Below are positions 1 through 6,190 of a stretch of DNA of 29,610 nucleotides, piece after piece. Numbering within the stretch: the stretch's first letter is position 1; every line of letters begins with the position of its first letter. The stretch lies in the NCBI GenBank assembly GCA_016462625.1, contig JAEMSV010000045.1:1-29610 (forward strand). Reading direction: 5' to 3'. A program made the translations under genes and the position numbers. The notes below the pieces were generated by a model. It ran no database searches and had not been told where the DNA came from. It was given only the letters and a program-made list of their open reading frames with translations. Source of the stretch: Solirubrobacteraceae bacterium (GTDB lineage: Bacteria > Actinomycetota > Thermoleophilia > Solirubrobacterales > Solirubrobacteraceae).

Positions 1-989
1 GGCTCCAGCTCCGGCTCGGCGATCGCGTCGAGCTCCGCCACGGCGCCTGCCACCTCGTCATCGACGGGCTCCGCGTCGACGATCGCCTCCTCGGCGTCGT
101 CGGGCGCGTGGCCGTTCGCCGACGATGGCGCCGGCAGCGCCGGCAGGCCGGGGGCGGCCGGGCCGAAGGCCGCAGTCAGGGGTGCCAGCGCCGCCAGCAC
201 GGCGCGCCGCACGTCCGGGTCCGGATCATCGACGTGCACGGCCAGCGCGGCCGCGGCGTCGCGCCCGCCCACCTGGCCGAGCGCCCGGACGGCGGCGGAC
301 CGGATCGCACCGGGACGATTCGCGGCCAGCACCGCGGCCAGCGGGGCGACGGACGACAGCGACCCGATCACGCCGAGCGCCGCCGCGACACTCGCGCCGC
401 CAGGGTCGCGCGTCAGCCGCCCCTCCAGCAGTGCGGGGTCCCACCGCCCGAGTCGCGCCACCAGCTCCCACGCCACGCTGTCCGTCCCCGAGCCGTTGCG
501 CTCCAGGTCGTCCAGCGCCGCGGTGAGAGCCTCGTCGCGGGCCGCCTCGTCGTGGCCGAGCGCCTCGTCGAGGGCGCGGAGCGCATCAGCGAAGTCGGGA
601 GCGACACCCGCCACGCGCAGCGCGGCGGCCAGACGGACGCCCGTGCGCGGCTCGCCCTGCTCGCGAACGACGCGCCACGCCTCGCTTCGTGCGCGGGGAA
701 AGCGCTCCACCGGCCATGCGGGCGCGTGCGTCGCGCAGCGCTCCGCCGCAGCGGCAGCGTCCAGCCGCGCCAGGCCCAGGACCCCCGCCGCGCGAACGTC
801 GTCCAGGTCGTCGTCGAGCGCGACCGCAACGCCGTCCGGGGTCGCTCCAAGAGCCACCAGCTGATCGACCGCGGCGATGCGATCTCCCGCAGCGAGATCG
901 ACGACCCACCCCTCCCGGGTCGTCACCAGATCGCGCTTGCGCAGCGCGCGCTCGGCACGCTCGATGGGCGTGCGCCGGCTCAGCGCCAC
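1..989 (-). CDS. HEAT-repeat protein, 3' end outside window
   Basis: An open minus-strand frame begins at a GTG at 989-987 and has no stop before the window edge, so at least 329 codons are present and the C-terminus is missing. GGAG at 998-995 lies 5 nt upstream of the GTG. The product is rich in Ala, Leu, Asp and Arg. It shows helical-repeat segments of the HEAT/PBS-lyase type, clearest around residues 215-285, where the pattern DPDPDVRRAVLAALAPL is a typical repeat. Residues after about 295 become acidic and low in complexity (many E and D). HEAT proteins are usually protein-binding scaffolds; no enzymatic motif is visible. The start overlaps the stop of the LuxR-type gene by 10 bp, so the two are probably co-transcribed and translationally coupled. 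No signal peptide is seen. The exact function is unknown. Confidence 0.8.
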   Translation of the reverse strand, partial: MALSRRTPIERAERALRKRDLVTTREGWVVDLAAGDRIAAVDQLVALGATPDGVAVALDDDLDDVRAAGVLGLARLDAAAAAERCATHAPAWPVERFPRARSEAWRVVREQGEPRTGVRLAAALRVAGVAPDFADALRALDEALGHDEAARDEALTAALDDLERNGSGTDSVAWELVARLGRWDPALLEGRLTRDPGGASVAAALGVIGSLSSVAPLAAVLAANRPGAIRSAAVRALGQVGGRDAAAALAVHVDDPDPDVRRAVLAALAPLTAAFGPAAPGLPALPAPSSANGHAPDDAEEAIVDAEPVDDEVAGAVAELDAIAEPELE

Positions 990-1612
990 GCCCGCTCCCC
1001 CTGCATCCGGCGCGCGAGTGCGCCGGCCTCTGCCCGTGACTGCACGCCGAGCTTGGTGAAGATCCGCGTCACGTGGCCCTTGACCGTGCTCTCGGCCAGG
1101 TAGAGCTCACCGGCGATGAATGCGTTCGATTCGCCGGCGGCCACGAGCGCGAGGACCTCGCGCTCGCGGTGGGTGAGCGCGACCCCCCGGCCCGCGTGCA
1201 GGCCGCGCGGGACACACGTCTGGCCGGCCAGCGTGGCGGCGACCGCGATCGGGAGGCACTCGTCGAGCCGGTCCTCGGTCACCACCGCGTCGACGGTGCG
1301 GCCCACGGCGCGCAGGAGCGGGCGCGACCCGGTCTGGGACGGCTCGATGATCATGATCACGCCCGTGGCGCTGCGGCTGGCCCGGCGCGCCTCCCGGGCG
1401 GCGCGCAGGGCGACGAGCGGCTCACGGATGTCGAGCACGGTCAGCCGGCACGCCTCGCCGACGGCGGCGGAGAAGCGCGGACCCGGGCCGCCGGTGCGGA
1501 CGGCACGGAAGCCATGCGCGGCGAGCGTCTCGTCCAGCGGCCGCAGCGCCCCCCGGCGCGTCGAGGCGACGACCGCGTGGTCGCCTCGCTCCCTCACGTC
1601 TGTTCTCGGCAT
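980..1612 (-). CDS. LuxR-type DNA-binding response regulator with degenerate receiver
   Basis: A 210-residue protein. Residues 145-203 form a GerE/LuxR helix-turn-helix: LTHREREVLALVAAGESN, then the recognition helix around AESTVKGHVTRIFTKLGV. Residues 13-135 have the size and alternating beta/alpha pattern of a receiver domain, with VLDI at 59-62 where the phospho-acceptor Asp is expected (D61). The acidic pair normally found near the receiver N-terminus is missing, so phosphorylation is doubtful and it may be an atypical or ligand-responsive regulator. The ATG at 1612 has only a weak ribosome-binding site. The gene diverges from the SARP regulator across an AT-rich spacer that holds a candidate operator, and its 3' end overlaps the HEAT-repeat gene. 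Target genes are unknown; the divergent SARP gene and its own promoter are the obvious candidates. Confidence 0.88.
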   Translation of the reverse strand: MPRTDVRERGDHAVVASTRRGALRPLDETLAAHGFRAVRTGGPGPRFSAAVGEACRLTVLDIREPLVALRAAREARRASRSATGVIMIIEPSQTGSRPLLRAVGRTVDAVVTEDRLDECLPIAVAATLAGQTCVPRGLHAGRGVALTHREREVLALVAAGESNAFIAGELYLAESTVKGHVTRIFTKLGVQSRAEAGALARRMQGERAWR

Positions 1613-1656
1613 ATCCAGGACGCAACGGAAGCGGACCCGCGTTTCTTTCGCGAGTT

Positions 1657-1684
1657 GTTATCGAATTCTTCTCACGCCGATAAC
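1657..1684. promoter_or_regulatory. Candidate operator: 7-bp dyad in divergent promoter
   Basis: GTTATCG (1657-1663) and CGATAAC (1678-1684) are perfect inverted repeats with a 14-bp spacer. The arm centres are 21 bp apart, which is two helical turns, so both arms face the same side of the DNA. The dyad centre (1670.5) is 1 bp from the midpoint between the LuxR-type start (1612) and the SARP ATG (1727). The surrounding 50 bp are much more AT-rich than the rest of the window, as expected for divergent promoters. Binding by the LuxR-type or SARP product is inference. Confidence 0.5.
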
Positions 1685-1726
1685 CAGGTGACCACACGCG
1701 GCAAGGGCCCGGCGCGCAGAGTGCTG

Positions 1727-2857
1727 ATGGATGTTCCCGCTGACGCTGCGCATGTGCCGTTGAGCGCTCCACGCTGGTCCAGCGTGGCCTTCGACGCGAT
1801 GCCCTGGGGGGCCGCGGTCATCGACGACCGCGGAGTCGTGGCGACCGCGAACCGCGCCATGCGTGAGCTCCTGGGCGCCGCTCCCGACGGGAGCCGGTGC
1901 TGCGACGTGCTGCCCTGCCGCGACGGCGAGCGGGGATGCGTTCGGATGCAGATCGGCCACCCCGAGACGCTCGTCCCCGTCCCCCGCGACGGTCGTGCCT
2001 GGCTCACGGCCCGTCCGCTCGAGGACGGCGCCACCGTGGTCTTCCTGCGCGCGGCCGAGGTCCCGGCATCCGCGCCCGCGCCGCGGGCCACACCGCGACT
2101 GTCCGTCTCGGTCCTCGGCCGCTGCCGCATCGAGAGCACGTCGGCCGGCGAGGCGGAGGTGCCCTGGCTCGAGCAGCGCCCCGGCCAGCTCCTGCGCTTC
2201 CTCGTCGCCGCGCGCGGGCGGACGGTCAGCGTCGACGAGATCTCCGAAGGGCTGTGGCCCGGCGGCGAGCAGGGCAGCCCCGGCACCGTGCGGTACCTCG
2301 TACACACCCTGCGCGACCACCTGGAGCCCGACCGCGCGGGCGCGCCGTCCTCGTACGTGGTGGCGCATCGCGGCGGATACCGCCTGGAGCAGGACCTCGT
2401 CTCCGTGGACGCCGACACCTTCGAGCGCGAGGCGACCGACGGGCTGGCGGCACACGACGCCGGCGGCAGCGGCCTCTCGCGCCGCCTGCTGGAGCGCGCC
2501 GCGAGCCGGTACCGCGGCGAGTTCCTCGCCGAGGAGCCGTACGCCGATTGGGCGTTCTCCGAGCGCGAGCGGCTCCGCTGGCTGTTCTCCCGCGTCCTGC
2601 GGGCCCTCGCCGACCAGGCGCTGCGCGACGAGGACACCGACCGGGCCGCGGACCGGCTCGCCCAGCTCTGCGACCTCGAGCCGCTCGACATCGGCGTGCA
2701 GCGCAACCTCATCGACCTCTGTCTCGAGCGTGGGCGCGGCAGCGAGGCGAGCCGCAGGTACGACCTGCTCTGCCGCCGGCTCGAACAGGCCTATGGCCGC
2801 CCGCATCCCGGCTTCGCGATCACCTCCGGCCCGCGGGGCCGGCTCGTCACCGCCTGA
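1727..2857 (+). CDS. SARP-family transcriptional regulator with N-terminal PAS domain
   Basis: From the ATG at 1727 the product is 376 residues. Residues about 18-110 are PAS-like (FDAMPWGAAVIDDRGVVATA, then a helix with NRAMRELLG). Residues about 124-221 are an OmpR-type winged helix (LSVSVLGRCRIE through VVAHRGGYRLE). Residues about 226-370 are the bacterial transcriptional activation domain with TPR-like helices. This is the SARP layout, with PAS in place of the large NB-ARC region found in longer members. The PAS domain carries four close cysteines (58, 59, 64 and 71), possibly a redox or metal sensor. SARPs usually activate secondary-metabolite or envelope genes, often from direct repeats. 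An in-frame GTG at 1688 is a possible earlier start; neither start has a strong ribosome-binding site. The gene converges on the DUF4394 gene with only 2 nt between stop codons. Confidence 0.88.
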   Translation: MDVPADAAHVPLSAPRWSSVAFDAMPWGAAVIDDRGVVATANRAMRELLGAAPDGSRCCDVLPCRDGERGCVRMQIGHPETLVPVPRDGRAWLTARPLEDGATVVFLRAAEVPASAPAPRATPRLSVSVLGRCRIESTSAGEAEVPWLEQRPGQLLRFLVAARGRTVSVDEISEGLWPGGEQGSPGTVRYLVHTLRDHLEPDRAGAPSSYVVAHRGGYRLEQDLVSVDADTFEREATDGLAAHDAGGSGLSRRLLERAASRYRGEFLAEEPYADWAFSERERLRWLFSRVLRALADQALRDEDTDRAADRLAQLCDLEPLDIGVQRNLIDLCLERGRGSEASRRYDLLCRRLEQAYGRPHPGFAITSGPRGRLVTA

Positions 2858-2859
2858 GC

Positions 2860-4425
2860 TCAGCGCCGCACCGGCGTCATCGTGCTGATCGCCGGCAGCC
2901 GCCGCCCGCGCACGTCCCACGCGCGCAGCGTCAGCCGGACGCGCCCGCTGCGCAGGCGGCTCAGGCCCCGGCGGCGCGACAGCTTGACCGTGACCGTTCC
3001 GGCACCGCCTCGCGCGAGCGTCGCGCTCCCCGCGCCCATGAAGGTCGCCCGCTTCAGGCGCCGCGCCGTCGGGCCGTCCAGCCGCGCCTGCAGCGTGACG
3101 CGGCAGGTGGCCGAGCAGGTCACGGGAACGCGCAGCCGCGTACCGAGACGCCTCAGCACCGGCGCCGCGAGCGCGACCGCCAGCCCCTCGCCGGCGACCG
3201 TCGTCGGCCGGCCTGCACCGCCCGATGGGGTCGAGGCGCCGCGCGACGGGTCCCGCGTGAGCCCACCGTCGAGGATCGTCAGGATCGCCCCCCGCCGCAG
3301 GCCGAGGCCGCTCGGCCCGCCGGGGTCGCCGAGGAGCAGCTGCACCGTCTCGGGACCCTCGAGCGTCTCGTCGGGCAGCACAGGGACGGCGAACGTCGCC
3401 TCCCTCTGTCCCGGCGCGTAGCCGACCACCCCTGAGACGGGCGTGAAGTCCACGCCCGCCTCGGCGCCCGCGGGGATCGCGGAGAAGGCGACCGACGCGG
3501 CCGCCGACGTGGTCCCGGAGCGGGACACCCCGATCTGGGCCTCGCCGCCCCGTTCGGATGCGTAGTACGCCGCGGCATCGAAGTCGTGGACGCCGCCTGG
3601 CGCGACCGCGAGGCCGACCACGCTGTCGCGGGACACGAACGGCCCGACGTAGCGCAGTGGGCCGGGCGGCGTGTTCATGCTGAAGAGGCTCGACTGCCGC
3701 TCGCCGTCCGGCGTCAGCGCCGCGTAGACCGTGGCCTCGGCCTCCGAGCTGTCCATGGCCGCCGCGGTCCCGAAGGGGAACCCGATCTTCGACAGCGACC
3801 GCAGCTCGCCCGTGTCAGGGAGCGGCGGCGCAAGCAGGCCGCCGACCCGGATCAGCGCATCCGTCGTCTGATCCACGGCGAGGAGCCCCTGCCCGCCCGA
3901 CAGCGGGCGGCGGTACGTCATGCCGGCGATGCGCGGCGTCTTGCCCGCTCCCGGATCTCCGGCCACGTACGCGATCTTCGCCTGCTCCTCGAGCAGCGCC
4001 CCGGTGTCCGGCGAGACGAGGAGGTTGCGGCCGTCGGAGGCGATCACGCGCAGGCGGTCGGTGTCCTCGTCGAAGCTGATCGACGCACCGATCGCCGGGC
4101 TGCCCAGATCCACGCTGCCCGTACCCTGGCGGGTGAGGTTCCCCGTGCGCGGATCAATGCGGTAGAGCGACATGGCCTTCCCGACGCGATAGGCGACGAG
4201 GAGCTCACCGGTCGCGGGGCGGAAGTCGATGTCCAGCGGCACGCCGCCGTCCGGGACGCCCTTGAGCTTCTGCGTCCAGTCGCTGACCCCGGGGGCGCCG
4301 GCGCGGACCCGCAGCATCTCGTGATCGTCGGTGACGGCGAACAGCATCTCGACCGCGGATGCGGGCGGCACGACCACCGCCAGGGACAGCGCGGCCAGGG
4401 CGAGGACGAGGCGAAGGCGGTTCAC
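2860..4425 (-). CDS. Exported DUF4394 / Calx-beta domain protein
   Basis: The product is 521 residues from a GTG at 4425. Residues 1-24 are a Sec signal peptide ending ASA. Residues about 25-285 match the DUF4394 propeller-like pattern, with LDIDFRPATGELLVAYRV, LYRIDPRTGNL and SFDEDTDRLRVIASDGRN. Residues about 300-395 are a Calx-beta domain (VDFTPVSGVVGYAPGQREA, then LPDETLEGPETVQLLLGDP), typical of calcium-binding adhesive surface proteins. Residues about 420-521 are a basic beta-rich module beginning RVPVTCSATCRVTLQARL that resembles the tails of other exported proteins in this window. There is no C-terminal membrane anchor or sortase motif, so it is probably secreted or wall-associated through other contacts. 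It lies 115 bp downstream of the PstS gene behind a strong hairpin, so it probably has its own promoter. Its function beyond a surface role is unknown. Confidence 0.85.
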   Translation of the reverse strand: MNRLRLVLALAALSLAVVVPPASAVEMLFAVTDDHEMLRVRAGAPGVSDWTQKLKGVPDGGVPLDIDFRPATGELLVAYRVGKAMSLYRIDPRTGNLTRQGTGSVDLGSPAIGASISFDEDTDRLRVIASDGRNLLVSPDTGALLEEQAKIAYVAGDPGAGKTPRIAGMTYRRPLSGGQGLLAVDQTTDALIRVGGLLAPPLPDTGELRSLSKIGFPFGTAAAMDSSEAEATVYAALTPDGERQSSLFSMNTPPGPLRYVGPFVSRDSVVGLAVAPGGVHDFDAAAYYASERGGEAQIGVSRSGTTSAAASVAFSAIPAGAEAGVDFTPVSGVVGYAPGQREATFAVPVLPDETLEGPETVQLLLGDPGGPSGLGLRRGAILTILDGGLTRDPSRGASTPSGGAGRPTTVAGEGLAVALAAPVLRRLGTRLRVPVTCSATCRVTLQARLDGPTARRLKRATFMGAGSATLARGGAGTVTVKLSRRRGLSRLRSGRVRLTLRAWDVRGRRLPAISTMTPVRR

Positions 4426-4476
4426 ACACCAGACAACGGTGCGAGGACCGCCGGGCTTGCGCCGGCAGGAACGCGG

Positions 4477-4508
4477 CGGGGCCGGGATCCTCGCGGATCC
4501 CGGCCCCG
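4477..4508 (-). terminator. Perfect 14-bp GC-rich hairpin after the PstS gene
   Basis: Bases 4477-4490 and 4495-4508 are exact reverse complements around the 4-nt loop TCGC, beginning 33 nt after the PstS stop codon. No T-tract follows on the minus strand, which is common for actinobacterial terminators. Its position between two minus-strand genes suggests that it ends or attenuates PstS transcription before the DUF4394 gene. Confidence 0.6.
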
Positions 4509-4540
4509 GTCACGTCATGCGGGTGCTGCGGTCCGGCGAG

Positions 4541-6055
4541 CTAGCAGGTCCGGATCGGGTTCCGGTCCGGGGTCTCGTCGAAGGCGGCCTGTGCGAGGTA
4601 CAGGTTCGCCTTGTTGCGCAGCGGCACCGACAGCGGCGAGTAGTCCGCGGTCGGCAGCAGCGTCTGGCCCTCGTTGGCGCCGGTGCCGATGGGCGCGATG
4701 CCGAGGATGTACTGGATGTAGTCCGCGACGTCCGCCTGACGCGCCTTCAGGTCAGCACAGTTGACCGTCGGGTAGACGTCCTCGTAGTCCTCCCAGGCGG
4801 CCATGAACGTCACGACGCACGCCGGGTAGACCGAGCCGGTCTGCTGCTGGACCGTCGTGGACCAGTCGACCGTCAGGTTCGCCGGCAGCGCGGTGCCGCC
4901 GTTGATGCCGTACTTGGCGTTCGCGCAGCGAGCGCCCTTCTGGGCCGTGGTGATGCCCGTCTTGTAGCCGTTGCTCTGCGACGTCGGGTCGAACACGATC
5001 GACGTGCTGCTCGGCGAGTACAGCGGGAACCACCAGGTGGCGTCGGTCGAGGCCGAGCCGTTGAGGTCGAAGCCGCGGCTGCGCGCCGTGGCCAGATCCG
5101 AGTAGCCGACCGCGCCCGGCGTGTTCGCCACGAGCGTGGAGAGGTTGCCGTTGCCGCTCGCCGTCGCCGTGCACACCCAGTTGCCGGTCAGCGGCGTCCC
5201 CGAGACGATGCCGTCGCAGGTGCCGTCGCTGTCCTTCGCGGCGCCCGGGGCGACCGGGTTCGGCGCGGAGGGATCGGGCCAGATCGTGTTGTTCTCGGAG
5301 ACCTCGTCGATCGAGCTCCACGCGGTGGTGGCGCCCTGGTCGGTCGACTCGAGGAACTTCTTGAACTGGAACGTCGTGCCCGAGTTGTCCTGGCGCACGA
5401 CGCGCTTGATGGCGACGGAGCACGGGGCGCCGCCAACCTTGTTGACCAGACCGAGCGCGCCCCACGTGGTGGCCTCGCCCGAGAAGACCTTCTCGACGAT
5501 CTGGTTGGTGTCACCGGCGACGCCGACCGGGAGCTTCGGACGGCCCTGGGCGTTGCCCGAAGCACCGGCCTTGCAGGTCGTCGGGGCGTTGACGATGAAC
5601 GCGGTCGCGCCCTGCGCGACCGGGATCTGGTGCAGCTTGCCGTCATCCCCGTCGGGGTTGACGCTGCTCGGGTTGCTGCCCTCGTTCATGTTGGCCAGCT
5701 GGGCCGGGCTCGGCGCGTCATCGGTACCGACGAACGCGACCGTCTGGTCACGCACTCCGGGCGTGGCGTTGCCGCCGCCGAAGGCGGTGAGACCGGCGCC
5801 CGAGCCGAGGCCCTCGTAGAACACGAGGTCGTCTCCGCCCGCGAACGTGGCGTCCTTCGAGCCGACCTGACAGCCCGCATTGACGATCCACCCGTTGGTG
5901 AGATCGTTGTGCGCAAGGTTTGCAAACGAGGCGCCACGGCCCAGGATGCGACTGCTGCCCGAGCAGTCGGCGGCGGCGGCAGTCTCACTGCCGACACCGA
6001 TCAGCGTGACGACGGACACTGCAAGTGCCGACGCCAGCTTGGTACGAGAGATCAC
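4541..6055 (-). CDS. pstS-like: PstS-type phosphate-binding protein (exported)
   Basis: A 504-residue periplasmic-binding-protein-2 family product of the PstS type. Family signatures are RGASFANLAHNDLTNGW near the mature N-terminus, VAFVGTDDAPSPAQLANMN, IPVAQGATAFIVNAP, FSGEATTWGALG, VVRQDNSGTTFQFKKFLE and GAVGYSDLATARS. The start chosen is GTG at 6055, because AAAGGG lies 7 nt upstream; an ATG at 6076 is in frame but has a pyrimidine-rich leader with no ribosome-binding site. The signal peptide ends near TAAAA/DC and there is no lipobox, so it does not look like the usual lipoprotein form and may be released. There are ten cysteines, one being the last residue, which suggests disulfides. No pstC, pstA, pstB or phoU gene is in the window. 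A Pho-box-like repeat upstream suggests induction by phosphate starvation. The bound ligand is inferred from the family only. Confidence 0.88.
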   Translation of the reverse strand: MISRTKLASALAVSVVTLIGVGSETAAAADCSGSSRILGRGASFANLAHNDLTNGWIVNAGCQVGSKDATFAGGDDLVFYEGLGSGAGLTAFGGGNATPGVRDQTVAFVGTDDAPSPAQLANMNEGSNPSSVNPDGDDGKLHQIPVAQGATAFIVNAPTTCKAGASGNAQGRPKLPVGVAGDTNQIVEKVFSGEATTWGALGLVNKVGGAPCSVAIKRVVRQDNSGTTFQFKKFLESTDQGATTAWSSIDEVSENNTIWPDPSAPNPVAPGAAKDSDGTCDGIVSGTPLTGNWVCTATASGNGNLSTLVANTPGAVGYSDLATARSRGFDLNGSASTDATWWFPLYSPSSTSIVFDPTSQSNGYKTGITTAQKGARCANAKYGINGGTALPANLTVDWSTTVQQQTGSVYPACVVTFMAAWEDYEDVYPTVNCADLKARQADVADYIQYILGIAPIGTGANEGQTLLPTADYSPLSVPLRNKANLYLAQAAFDETPDRNPIRTC

Positions 6056-6062
6056 GAAGGAA

Positions 6063-6069
6063 CCCTTTC
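6063..6069 (-). promoter_or_regulatory. Ribosome-binding site fixing the PstS start
   Basis: GAAAGGG on the minus strand sits 7 nt before the GTG at 6055-6053. The in-frame ATG at 6076 lies upstream of this site, with CCTCTCCTC before it, so the GTG is the better start. Confidence 0.6.
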
Positions 6070-6164
6070 TGCCCATGAGGAGAGGCAAGGTTGGATGGGG
6101 ACGCCCCGGAAAGTACGCCTGGCAGATCAGCCCACCGTGACCGTTCGGCAATCGAGTGGAGATG

Positions 6165-6186
6165 ATCTGGTGAAGCTCTGGTGAAG
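6165..6186 (-). promoter_or_regulatory. Pho-box-like 11-nt tandem repeat upstream of PstS
   Basis: On the minus strand, CTTCACCAGAG (6186-6176) is followed directly by CTTCACCAGAT (6175-6165), two units differing in one base. The 11-nt period and TTCACC core match the PhoP operator layout known from Streptomyces (direct repeats close to GTTCACC). The next 11 bases, CATCTCCACTC, match the first unit at 6 of 11 positions and may be a third, weak unit. The repeat begins 5 nt after the stop codon of the 1478-aa protein gene and 110 nt before the PstS start, so it most likely controls PstS alone. Confidence 0.7.
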
Positions 6187-6190
6187 CGCG

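Noticed and set aside
108..1103. A 331-codon plus-strand frame in the left-end region
   Set aside because: The product is an arginine-rich shadow; the minus-strand HEAT-repeat frame has GTG plus GGAG and repeat structure.
1073..1726. N-terminal extension of the SARP gene back to 1073
   Set aside because: It would lie fully antisense to the LuxR-type gene and the promoter spacer, and the extra protein has no domain.
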